A DNA stretch of 64,000 nucleotides from Akebia trifoliata (taxonomy: Eukaryota; Streptophyta; Magnoliopsida; Ranunculales; Lardizabalaceae): NCBI GenBank assembly GCA_017979445.1, contig CM030704.1, positions 13,437,658 to 13,501,657 of the forward strand, read 5' to 3'. Position numbers and translations under genes: made by a program. Position 1 is the stretch's first letter, and every line of letters starts with the position of its first letter. Below are positions 11,941 to 22,300 of this stretch, one piece after another. The notes under the pieces are model-generated. The model was given only the letters and a program-made list of their open reading frames with translations, was not told where the DNA came from and ran no database searches.

Positions 11941-12640
11941 TTTGTAGTCAATCAAAGAGGGATCGAAGTAGACCCTGTGAAGATTATAGCTATCCAAGAG
12001 ATGCCACCACCCGAGACTGAAAAGCAAATTCGAGGTTTTTTGGGCAGAATCCAGTATGTTAGCAAATTCATCGCTCAACTCACCAACGTCTGCGAACCTA
12101 TTTTCAAGCTTCTCAAGAAGAATGAACCAACAGTTTGGAATGAGCAATGTTAAAAGGCTTTCGACCAAGTCAAGGAATATCTCTTAAACCCACCTATTTT
12201 GGTTCCACCTACACCGGGTGAACCACTTCTTCTTTATCTGTTGGTTACAGAAGAAGCTATGGGATGCATGCTTGCACAGTATGACAAAGATACTCGCAAA
12301 GAAAGGGCCATCTACTACATCAGCAAGAAGATGTTAGAGTATGAACGAAAATATTCATCCTTGGAGAAAACTTGCTTAGCACTAGTGTGGGCTACTCAGA
12401 GACTCCGGCACTATATGTTGTCTCATTCAATTATCCTGTTATCTCGGATGGATCCTCTCAAGTATCTTTTCGAAAAGCCGGCATTGACAGGGAGAACCGC
12501 GCGATGGTTATTGTTGCTATCAGAGTTTGACATCACGCATGTTACGCAGAAGTCTATCAAAGGGAGAGCTGTAGCAGAATACTTGGCAGATCACCCTGTA
12601 GTAGAAGGAATAAGGCCTATCATTCAATTCCCAGATGAGA
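11941..12640 (+). pseudogene. pol: Element A RT connection and gypsy-type RNase H (degenerate)
   Basis: Same frame as RT. It holds the connection region (FVVNQRGIEVDP, IRGFLGRIQYVSKFI) and then the resident Ty3/gypsy RNase H, seen as YYISKKMLEYERKYSSLEKT and ALTGRTARWLLLLSEFDI. The position that normally carries the first catalytic Asp reads VTEEA, so this copy looks catalytically dead. In the Tat lineage a second RNase H is known to take over. Broken by TAA at 12151-12153 (CAA in B). Confidence 0.82.
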
Positions 12641-13200
12641 ACATCTTGCACGTTAACGAAGAACCACAAAACCAAACATGGCAGTTGTACTTTGATGGAG
12701 CCGCCAATCAAAATGGGTATGGAATAGGGGCAGTCCTGTTTTCTCCGGAAGGATGCCACATTCCGATCGCTATTAAATTAACCTTTTCGAACACTAATAA
12801 CACGGCTGAATATGAGGCGTGCATCGCGGGGCTCGAAGCTGCTTTGAACCTGGGCATTTCAGAAATTGAAGTTTTTGGGGATTCAGCCTTGGTCATACAT
12901 CAGTCATTGGAAGAATGGAAGACTAGGGATGAAAAGTTGAAATCTTACCATGAGTATTTGTTAAACTTAGTCAGTAAGTTTAAAGCTATCCTGTTCCAGC
13001 ACTTGTCAAGAGAGGATAACAGATTTGCTGACTCCTTAGCAACTTTATCTTCAATGATCCATTTACCCCCTGGCATGGAATTAAGGTCGATCACGGTTGA
13101 AGTCAAAGACAAACCCACATACTGTCATCAGATCAACATTGCTACTCGACTACCCGATGGAAAGCCATGGTACACAGACATAAAGAAAGTGTTGGAAAAA
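12641..13200 (+). pseudogene. pol: Element A archaeal-type RNase H domain (aRH)
   Basis: Second RNase H, diagnostic of Tat-lineage Ty3/gypsy elements. It removes RNA from the RNA/DNA hybrid. Visible: WQLYFDGAANQNGYGIGA with the first Asp at 12694-12696, then Glu in NTAEYEACIAGLEAAL, Asp in VFGDSAL and the final Asp in EDNRFADSLA. All four acidic positions are kept. The domain is open; the frame is closed by TGA at 13201-13203 (CAA in B). It is followed directly by integrase. Confidence 0.9.
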
Positions 13201-14412
13201 TGAGAATTCCCTGAAGAAGCATCGATGAAGGAATGACAAACCCTACTAAGATTAGCATCTCAATTTATCCTGTGCGCAGGAAATTTATACAAAAGGTCTT
13301 ATGATGGGATTCATCTGTCGTGTGTTGATGAAGATCAAGCTGAACAGATAATGGTTGAACTTACATTCGGAGAATGTGGCCCTCACATGAGTGGGAAAAT
13401 GTTAGCTAAGAAAATTATGAGACAAGGATACTACTGGCCCACGATGGAAACAGATTGTCATCACATGGTCAAAACCTGTCATAAGTGCCAAATACATGCG
13501 AACCTTATACATGTGCCACCATCTCAATTAGTGGGTCTGACTTCACCATGGCCATTCTCAGTCTGGGGAATTGACATTATTGGTAAAATATCGCCTAAGG
13601 CGTCAAACGGGCATGAATACATTCTAGTTGCCATCGATTATTTTACCAAATGGGTCGAAGCTGCCTCTTATGCTGTCCTCACTGCGTCTCGAGTTGCAAA
13701 GTTCATCCAAACAAACATCATCAGTCGATACGGGGTACCTTCGGAGTTGATCTCCGATAACGGGTCACACTTCAAAGCTGAGGTTGTTAAATTGTGTTTA
13801 AAGTTCAAAATCTCACACCATAAATCATCTCCTTACCGCCCTCAAACTAATGGAGCAGTCGTAGCAGCTAATAAGAATATTAAGACTATCCTCAGAAAAA
13901 TGTGTCAATCATATCGAGATTGGTCAGAAAAATTGCCATTTGCATTATGGGCATATCGAACCTCAATTCGATCCTCTACCGGAGCTACTCCCTACTCATT
14001 AGTGTATGGCATGGAAGCAGTCTTGCCAATTGAAATGGAGATTCCGTCTCTCAGGGTTTTGTTAGAAAGTCAGTTGTCAGAAGCAGATTGGGGTCACCAA
14101 CGGTATGAAGAATTGAATTTGATCGAAGAAAAACGACTAAAAGCGTTGTACCACGTGCAAACTTATCAAAGAAGAGTCGCCTGCACATTTGACAAAAAGA
14201 TCAAGGCCCGTCCCTTACAAGTCGGGGACTTAGTACTCAAAGAGAATCGGACACCTATTTTTGACCCTAGAGGGAAGTTCAAACCAAATTGGGGAGGTCT
14301 GTTCATCGTCAAGAAAATACTACCAGGAAAAGCTGTCAGGCTTCAAGATCATGATGGAATCGAATTACCGGAACCAACCAACCTTGACCAAATCAAACGG
14401 TACTACATTTAA
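13201..14412 (+). pseudogene. int: Element A integrase pseudogene (two metal-site losses)
   Basis: Integrase inserts the DNA copy into the genome. The region 13201-13240 has two TGA codons, and a long open stretch runs 13351-14412. The N-terminal HHCC finger keeps H-H...TCHKC, but a compensated pair of single-base indels near 13363 changes His-Ser of B to Thr-Phe, removing the first His. The core has Asp at 13573-13575 (GIDIIG) and Asp at 13756-13758 (SDNGSHF). The expected catalytic Glu at 13861-13863 is GTA (Val); C retains Glu there. The C-terminal part (VGDLVLKENR...FKPNWGGLFIVKK) is a GPY/F-type module. The reading frame ends at 14412. Confidence 0.88.
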
Positions 14413-15912
14413 GGAGGCCATCTTTGGCCGAATCAATCCTCATATTACCTAATTACCCAGTTCAACATATCCTTTCTCAACCCCTTTGCAGCCTTTTCAA
14501 AAAGAAAAAAATTATGCCTTCTTCTTTCTCAGCCCGATCACCTAACCTAGGGGTGGGAAAAATCTTCGAACTACGTTCTGGTCTGATCCCAAAATTCTGG
14601 GGTACGTAGGCAACCTGAGAAGTTACTTCAGGCCCGACCACATCAAAATAAAAAAAAATCTATTTCCCCACACAATAAAAAATTCAAAAGAAAAAGAAAT
14701 CCAAAATGGAGAAGAAAATTTAAGTAAAAAGAAATAATTTAAAAGGAAATGCCACACAAGGGGCATTCGGGTTTTTGAGCCTCAAAATTCCTTTCTTTTT
14801 ATACCCAGTCCTAAGCTTACCTATAAAAGTCCTCCTAAGTACCGTACGAAAAGTCAAGAAAGATAGCAAAGCATGATCAGAAAGTAACTCTAGAAGTTCA
14901 GAGGAGAAGAAAAAGATAAAAAAATGATGAAGCCTGCTAAGTTGAAAACCCAAAAAGGGCGACTTAGGCAAAAATTAAGGCAAGCTCGCAAGGTTGAAAA
15001 TCTAAAAAGACAAATTTGGCAACAATCAGAGCAAAAAAAAAAAGTGCTCGCTAGATCGAAAACCTGAAAAGGCGATCTAGGCAAAAGCTAGAGCAAGCTC
15101 GATAGATTGAAAACCTGAAAAGGCGATCTAGGCAAAAGTTAGAGCAAAAAAAAAAGAAAAACAGAAGAAAATCCCAAGCTGAGAGCGGTCCGAGCTGAAA
15201 CATCAGAAGTTCGAATAATCAAGTTCAATACTTAGCTTAAACCAGGCATAGACTCAGAAGCCACAAGTATCTTGTCTACGATCGATTTAAAAATAATTAC
15301 TTTCCCAAGTGAACCAAGGGAGATAAGGGTGAATTCTATGATGAATCTCGAAAGAAAATAATTTTGTTCTCTTGAGCCTGACTCAAAACCTTCAATAAAA
15401 GTAATCAAAATTAAAAGTTGAGTTTTTATTGCGCTTGTGGTAATCAAATATTTCAAACCTTCATACAAGGGGCATTTTCTTTATTTTTTAATGTAACTTT
15501 TCCCCCTATACTAGGGGCATTTTTTTTAATTTTTGCATGATGTGTTCAGTTATCTTCAATGCCACGTACATTGTCAAACTAGGGGTATTTTGTCTTTGAG
15601 TAATGTTAAGGTTACCCTCTTGATAACAGTTTTTCGAAAAACTTTTGAGGTTCAAAAGAAATAAAACACTCAGGTTTTAAATTCATAAAACTTTTTGATA
15701 AACCATTGAGGTTTAAACAAAAGCATTCTGGATCTCACATAGGAGATATGGCATTATTTCGTTCTCCAGATTCAATCATTCTTAGATTAGATCATTTCTC
15801 TTCCAGATTCATTATCTTTCGGATTTATTCATTCTCCGATTCATTCCAATTAGTCTTCTCCAAATTCATTCATTCTTTTCCAAAATTCCTTCATTCCTCT
15901 GCTAGTTTTGTT
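14413..15912 (+). other. Element A 3' untranslated region, proximal part
   Basis: Non-coding. Conserved blocks shared with B and C: TACGTAGGCAACC followed by the imperfect inverted repeat CCTGAGAAGTTACTTCAGG (14614-14632); a block at about 14755-14850; a degenerate repeat of about 60 bp at about 14930-15160 with AAAACCTGAAAAGGCGATCT units; and a block at about 15230-15470. Small ORFs here are not conserved. Confidence 0.65.
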
Positions 15913-16965
15913 CAGTTTTCGCCAAGGGTTATCTTGGATTTTGCTCAGATTCCGTCAAGGGTTATCTTGGATTTTGCTCAGTTTTCGCCAAGGGTTATCT
16001 TCGATTTTGCTCAATTGCCGCCAATGGTTATCTTAGATTTTGCTTAGTTGCTGCCAAGGATTGTCTTGGATTTTGCTCAGTTTCCGCCAAGGGTTATTTT
16101 GGATTTTGCTCAGTTTCCGTCAAGGGTTATCTTGGATTTTGCTCAGATGTCGCCAAGGGTTATCTTGGATTTTGCTCAGTTTCCGCCAAGGGTTATCTTG
16201 GATTTTGCTCAGATGCCGCCAAGGGTTATCTTAGATTTTGCTCAGTTGCCGCCAATGGTTATCTTGGATTTTGCTCAGATGCCGTCAAGGGTTATCTTGG
16301 ATTTTGCTCAGTTGTCGCTAAGGGTTATCTTGGATTTTGCTCAGTTTCCACCAAGGGTTATCTTGGATTTTGCTCAGTTTTCACCAAGGGTTATCTTGGA
16401 TTTTGCTCAGTTGCCGCCAAAGGTTATCTTGGATTTTGCTCAGCTTCCGCCAAGGGTTATCTTGGATTTTGCTCAGTTGCCACCAAGGGTTATCTTGGAT
16501 TTTGCTCAGATGCCGTCAAGGATTATCTTGGATTTTGCTCAATTGTCGCCGAGGGTTATCTTGGATTTTGCTCAGTTTCCGCCAAGGGTTATCTTGGATT
16601 TTGCTCAGTTTCCGCTAAGGGTTATCTTGGATTTTGCTCAGATGCCGCCAAGGGTTATCTTGGATTTTGCTCAATTGCCGCCAAGGGTTATCTTGGATTT
16701 TGCTCAGCTTCCGCCAAGGGTTATCTTGGATTTTGCTCAATTTTTGCCAAGGGTTATCTTGGATTTTGCTCAGTTGCCGCCAAGGGTTATCTTGGATTTT
16801 GCTCAGTTTCTGCCAAGGGTTATCTTGAAGTTTGCTCAGTTGCCGCAAAGGGTTATCTTGGATTTCGCTTAGTTGCCGCCAAGGGTTATCTTGAATTTTG
16901 CTCAGTTTCCGCCAAGGGTTATCTTGGATTTCTCTCAATTGCCGCAAAGGGTCATCTTGGATTAT
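15913..16965 (+). repeat. 33-bp tandem array in the 3' untranslated region of A (type 1)
   Basis: About 32 units of 33 bp with core GCCAAGGGTTATCTTGG followed by ATTTTGCTCAG. Each unit holds the inverted repeat CCAAG-6 nt-CTTGG, for example 15922-15937. One unit (16549-16564) reads CCGAG...CTTGG, a G-U pair if RNA. Because 33 is divisible by three, long open frames appear automatically on both strands, repeating an 11-residue motif such as DFAQLPPRVIL. I do not treat them as genes. Variable tandem repeats in this position are known in Ogre-type elements. Confidence 0.93.
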
Positions 16966-17265
16966 ACTTAATTTACGCTCAGATTATACTCAGTTATGCT
17001 CAATTATGCTCAATTTATGCTTAGATTATGCTCAAATTATACTCAGATTTTACTCAGTTTCACACAGTGCACACACTGTCAGTGAGAGTTTGCACTCAAG
17101 GACCTGACAATTTTTTAGTTCGGGGAGAGCTTTACCCTAATGGATTCGAACACCCTGAAGAATTGCTAAATCAGGCTGCAAAATGAACTGTCACTAGCTT
17201 TGGCATTCGGAAATCGCACTATCTACCAAAATAGATTTGCTATCTAGTTTGCTTTAACCCTCTGT
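16966..17265 (+). other. TATGCTCA-rich tail and PPT-proximal conserved block (A)
   Basis: Short degenerate repeats of TTATGCTCA and TTATACTCAG run to about 17060. Then comes a block shared with B, C and H that ends in GCTATCTAGTTTGCTTTAACC just before the PPT. It probably contains the signal for plus-strand priming. Confidence 0.6.
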
Positions 17266-17279
17266 CAAAGAGGGGCATC
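17266..17279 (+). other. Polypurine tract of element A
   Basis: CAAAGAGGGGCATC lies directly against the TGTAGACACC start of the 3' LTR. The same sequence precedes the LTR at 60204 and, reversed, follows those ending at 2827 and 47839 (with small changes). Confidence 0.85.
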
Positions 17280-19012
17280 TGTAGACACCTCATTTTTGCA
17301 TCCGCCTGATTAATCAACTCGTCAACCCGATCACAATGATTCCCAATGATGGATGTTATTTCCATTACTTTATTTTGTTACCAGAAATGTTTCAGAAATT
17401 TGAATGAGGTATCTCGAACTAACAAAACCTTAGAAACCACGCTACACTAGGAAAATATGACCCCAGAAACATAGAAATCATCATTTTTCAGACAAAAAAA
17501 AAGCTTCACGATAAAAATCACTATAAATGACAAAATTACCAAAATACCCCTAACATTAAAACAACCCTAGAGCCTACGTTACGATTAGGAAAACCCTTTC
17601 GAAAACATAAAACAACAAATCAAAATCAAATAAATCATTTCATCAATTTTAACAGAATTCGACAAAATTATGAAAATGCCCCTCATAAAGTTCATGACCA
17701 TTTGACACAAAAAATTTCATAAATGACACAAACTAATATTTCCATTAAATCCTTACGAAAAATCGATTCTAAAACATCTTAGAACATTAAAAATCGACTT
17801 AAAACGTGAAAAGTCCTCTCCGGGGGTAAAATGGTAATTTCACAATTTTCATAATTAAAATTTTCGAAATTAATAAATAAAATATTAAATAATTTAAGTG
17901 AAACATTAATAAAATTAATTTAAAATTTTGAACTAAAAAAAATCGATCAATCGGACTCTCATGAAAAATTATTGAGGGTTCGTGAGATATTTCTTTAAGG
18001 ACCCCTCCATTTGGGGTCCAAAGAATTAAAAATCTAATAGAGGGGGGTGTTCCAAAAATTTAAAGTCAATCAAGCAAGACTAAAGTCAAGATATTAAAGT
18101 CAATCAAGCAAGACTAAAGTCAAAATTAAAGTCAATTAAGCAAGACTAAAGTCAAGATATTAAAAGTCAATCAATTAAGACTAAAGTCAAAATATTAAAA
18201 GTCAATCAAATAAGACCAAAAGTCATAATAGAGTTCTAATTAAATAATAACTCAATCTAATAGAGTTCTAATTAAAACACAACTCCACCTAAAATAATTT
18301 TAATTAAAACACAACTCTACCTAAAATAATTCTAACTAAAACATAATTCTAATTAAAAGAACTCTAATTAAACACTAACTCTATCTAAATCAATCCCTAA
18401 AAAAATCTATAAATAAAGGTGCTCACACCTTATTTTCGTATCAAATTATAAATCCTAAGAGAAATAGGTCTAAGAGCCCCCCTAGTCTCCCATAAACCCT
18501 AGTTTTGGAGCCCCAACTCCTTACCTAACATCCCTCCTTGGATTTTAGCCTAAAGAACACCTAAAAGCCCTCCAAAAATACTTCAAAATCCATTAACAAA
18601 CTTGAAGAATTCAGATCCAAGAAAGAAGAGATACCTTGCCTCGGAGATCGGAAATCAAATCCGGAGACAGAACGAAGTAAGAAGTACGGTACAAGGAGTA
18701 ATTTTTGTCGGATCTAAGGGAACAAAGTCTTTGCTATCGGAAAGGTATAACTATTTTTTCTATTATCTAGGTTTTTTTTAACAATGTAATTTATTTGGGA
18801 AGTTAGTAGAGACCGGCTTTGGCCGGGCGGGGTTGGTGCCTAACACCTTCCAACCCCATAACGTAATCCCCGTACCTTTTTTTTTCTTTCGTAGATTAGT
18901 TTGCCTTTTTTAGAGTCAGTTTGGTTCCTAAACCTTAATAACTAGGTGGCGACTCCCAAACCTCAAGGGTCAAAAGCGGATCCGCGCACCTCGCGGATCG
19001 AGGGCGCTTTCA
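17280..19012 (+). repeat. Element A 3' LTR
   Basis: Complete LTR of about 1733 bp, TGTAGACACC...GGGCGCTTTCA. It holds runs of a degenerate AAGTCAATCAAGCAAGACTA repeat at about 18060-18220, a TATA box at 18408-18415, a donor-like AAAG|GTATAA near 18745, and the conserved U5 end. It is followed by the duplication CAACC. Confidence 0.93.
18408..18415 (+). promoter_or_regulatory. TATA box in the 3' LTR of A
   Basis: TATAAATA followed by AAGGTGCTCACACC. The same box in the same context occurs in the B, C, D and H LTRs, so it is the likely LTR promoter. Confidence 0.6.
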
Positions 19013-19017
19013 CAACC
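19013..19017. repeat. Target-site duplication of element A, right copy (CAACC)
   Basis: Identical to 332-336 and directly after the 3' LTR. Confidence 0.88.
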
Positions 19018-21200
19018 CACATGCATATTATTAGAAAATCGATTTTAAACTTTGGTTTCATGCATGTGAAATGTGCACCTAACCAAGGTCTCCAAAAATT
19101 CAAGCACCAAAAAAAAATTCTAAGTAATCTACATATAAAATAAATCATTAAAAATAATGACAAAGACACTTACCTTTAAAAAAATGGCTGTGGTGGGTAT
19201 TCCTTCAAAAGAAAATTCGATTACTTCCGCGACAATGACGAAGGTAATGGGCTTCATGTAATAGGTTGTTGAAGAGAGAATGAAGGAGGTGATGGGCTGC
19301 TATTAAGACGTCAAAGAAAGAAAAAATAAGGTGATGGCTACTGTTATATCGTCAAATAGAGAACGAAGGTCTGTGATGGGCTGCTGTTAGGACGTCAAAG
19401 AGAGAGAGGAGGTGATGGCCACTGTTAAGACGTTGAAAAGGATGAGAGAAAGTGTTATGTTAATTGAAGTGCAGGATAAACGTGGTGGTGGCTACTGTCG
19501 GAGGGAGGCGCTATCAAGTTAGTTTTCTTCTTCTCCTTCTCCTTTTTCCTCCTCTTCTTCTTCTACTCATTCTTCCCTTCTTGTTTACTGTAAAGAGGGC
19601 TCAAAGAGAAAAACGAAGAATAGGACTGTTATGGGGCTGAACCAGAAAACAGAGAGTGAGTTGGGGAGAGTTTGGGTTGCACTTCTACAGATGATAGATG
19701 TGGGCTGAAGATGCTGTAGTGAGGGTTGCTAATGGAGGGTGTTTGGGGATGAAGAGGGGCTAAGAAGAAGAAGAGAATGTGAAGGTAGGGGGGCTGGTTT
19801 TAATGGTTTCGATGGAGATGTTGTTGTTGGATGTATGGGGACTATTAATGGAGGCTACTGGAGTTGGTATGGGGTTGTCAATGGATGCTACTAGGGGACG
19901 TGAGGGAGAGAAAAGAGAGATGGGGGGTGTTGCAGATGCTTGAGAATGAGTAAGGGAAAGAGAGAGAGCCGAGATCAACTTCCCCTAAGGAGGAGAGAGC
20001 ATTCTCTCTTTAATAGAAATCGAATTTCCATTTTGGTTTTTCTTTCTAATTTTTTTCTTTTTACGCGTCTTTCACTTTCCTTCTTTTAGGAGAATGAGAG
20101 TAGCGATCTCACACTACTCACCTTATTGGTAGCTCCTTGTTGTCAAGTCATGGATGGCCAATTTTAGATTTTGTTTCATCAGTTGATTAGTTTTTTAATC
20201 TTGAGTTATATTAGTTTTTATTTTGAGTTTGGTTTAAAAATTTAATTTGATTTTAATTTTTGGTTTGAGTCTTAATTGTTAATTGACCATTTGATTTTAA
20301 ATTTTAATTTTTTAATTTTAATTTTAATTGTGTAATTTTTAATTTGAATTGTATTGTTTAATTTGATTGGATTTTTTTTTTCATTCATTGATTGACTTTA
20401 GTTGGGTTTTGCTTTTAATTAGGATTGGTTAATTAGCCTTTAACTTGATTTATTTTTTATTTAATTTTGAAGTTTAAGTTAATCTTAAATTTTAAGTTGT
20501 CGATTAAATTCTAAGTTTAGTTTAATGGTTATTTTCAATTTGAAATTTTTTATTTGATTGTAACTTTTAATTGATTTTAATTTTAAATTTTAATTTAATT
20601 TTGATTATTCTAGATTTTTTCTTGAAGTCTTTTTAACTCTTTAATTGTGTTTTCCTAAGCGTCAAGGTTTCTAAGAGTCGAACATCGAAGGGCGTTTCGA
20701 TCATTTTGTGATTTTTCATGAATTTCTCTGATTTCATCGATTTGGGTCCCGTTAGACTCGAAATCCCGTTTTGAGTGCACTGGAGGTACTTTTGAGACTT
20801 TTTGGGGGTCCAAAATTTATGAGGGGTATTTTCATCCTTTTTTCGATTTTTTTATCCATTTTGGTGAATTTTGGTGTGAAGTTTCTTTCAGTCGTAACGT
20901 GATTATTTCTAAGTCTCAAGGTCATGTTTTCTTAGCATAGCGAGGTCTCTAAGTTATCCAAATGTGTAGCAAACCTAAGCGTACGTGCTTGCTAAGTCGA
21001 GTGTATGGTATAGCGATCCTAAGCGTGCGTAATTCTATGTCACGTGTCAAAGAGAAAGAATAGAATAAAATTAAAAGACAGAGAAAATTGGAAGGAGGCT
21101 TCTCACAAGCTTTCGAGTTCTTTGCGCTCATCATTAGGAATCCACAGCAACCGGGTGACGGATCCCCAAGTCAGGCGAATGCAAAAATGGGGTGTCTACA
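19018..21200 (-). repeat. LTR G: right part of a divergent minus-strand Tat-type LTR
   Basis: The right end reads GCAAAAATGGGGTGTCTACA, the reverse of the Tat LTR start, and 20640-20945 is recognisably related to the inner LTR of the other elements. Its left part is 1-336 (A lies between), and the U5 end lies outside the window. At over 2.5 kb it is longer than the ~1.7 kb LTRs here. It carries a 67-bp tandem repeat, a purine-rich stretch (19180-19990) and an AT-rich stretch (20150-20640). On the minus strand AAG|GTAAGT near 19170 is a good donor-like site. It is either the 5' LTR of a minus-strand element or a solo LTR. It interrupts the RT of E; GGTAC at 21201-21205 would be one TSD copy. 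Confidence 0.65.
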
Positions 21201-21205
21201 GGTAC

Positions 21206-22300
21206 AGATGTTAATTCAATTTTGAGTTTCTCCAAAGTTTTTAGATAGGATGTTGAAATTCAAATAAGGCGTCTTTGAAAATAAATTACACAAGGGTTTG
21301 GAAATTTTCCCAAAGTCTTTGATAAAGCACCTATAGAATTTTGTATAGCCCAGGAATGATCGGACTTCCTTGATAGTTTTTGATGGAGGTAAATTAGCGA
21401 TAAGGTCAATTTTTGTCTTATCTACCTCTATTTCTTTTTGGGAAACTATGTGTCATAGAACGATACCGGAGGTTACCATGAAATGGCACATCTCCCAGTT
21501 AAGAGACAAGTTTTTCTCTCAACATCTAGCTAATACTCTTTTCAGATTATTTAAGCAATTTTTGAAACTAGATCCAAATATAGGAAAGTCATCCATGAAG
21601 AATTCTAAGAATTGTGCTACCATATTAGCGAAGATACTCAGCATGCACGGTTGAAAGGTGGCATATACATTGCATAGCCCAAAAGGTATGTGACGATATG
21701 CAAATATCCCAAAGTGACACGTGAATGTTATCTTGTTTTGGCCTTCTAGAATAATCGGGATTTGATTATAATCCCAATATCCATAAAAAAAATAGTAATA
21801 GACATGTCTGGTTAAATGTTCGAGCATTCGGACGATAAATGAGAGAGGGAAGTAATATTTTCTTGTCATGTTCGGGCATTCGGATGATAGAAACAACTTC
21901 CTATAATCTATACAAACTTGCCACCCAGTTTGGATGCTAGTAAGCGTTAGTTCATTGTCTTGATTGGTCGTGACTATGACACCAAACTTCTTTGGGACAA
22001 CTTGAATTGGGCTAACCCATTTGCTGTCCTAAATAGGGTATATAATACCTGCATCTAGTAATTTGAAGACTTCCCTTTGGACAACTTCTTATAAAATCGG
22101 ATTGAGTTGCCTCTGTGATTTTCTAGAAGGTTGTAAATTTTCTTCGAGGAGGATCTGGTGCATTACTACAAAGGGACTGATGCCTATAATGTCAGCTGTA
22201 GTCCAATTTATAGCTTCGTGATGTTCGCATAAAACATCAAGTAACAATTTTTCTTGCAACTCATCTAAGTTTGGCGAGAAAATGGCAGAAAAGGTCTCAG
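21206..22300 (-). pseudogene. pol: Element E: Athila-like reverse transcriptase pseudogene
   Basis: Reading the minus strand from about 22200 down gives a nearly continuous Athila-type RT: a VPKK...WQVCIDYRKL region, YRHIPFGLCNVYATFQ, the catalytic box FMDDFPIFGSS (about 21575-21625; the usual Tyr is Phe, common in Athila), then IKEVRSFLGYTKFYRCFIKDF near 21300. Isolated stops occur. The first catalytic Asp region reads YGYWDYNQI, so it may be altered. The frame is cut at 21205 by LTR G. Confidence 0.82.

Larger units (their letters stand above)
337..19012 (+). mobile_element. Element A: Tat/Ogre-like Ty3/gypsy retrotransposon, full-size, decayed
   Basis: The element is bounded by LTR sequence in the same orientation at both ends and by the 5-bp duplication CAACC (332-336 and 19013-19017). 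Order inside: truncated 5' LTR, inverted LTR remnant H, long leader, ORF1, gag-protease, RT, two RNase H domains, integrase, a 3' untranslated region with a 33-bp tandem array, PPT and 3' LTR. Dual RNase H plus an ORF upstream of gag is the hallmark of the Tat lineage, and the size of about 18.7 kb is Ogre-like. It is non-functional: the PBS is missing and ORF1, gag and pol carry many stops. The 5' LTR fragment and 3' LTR differ by roughly 5% by eye. Confidence 0.9.

Noticed and set aside
16048..16872. Long open frames in the 33-bp array encoding an 11-residue repeat such as DFAQLPPRVIL, also in C (48991-50112) and B (59081-59872)
   Set aside because: The period is divisible by three, so any stop-free unit is open in several frames on both strands. 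The frames lack a conserved start and differ between elements, and the array lies in the 3' untranslated region. A repeat protein is not supported.
19760..19978. Ser/Pro-rich minus-strand ORF in LTR G
   Set aside because: It is purine-rich low-complexity sequence inside an LTR; no domain is visible.
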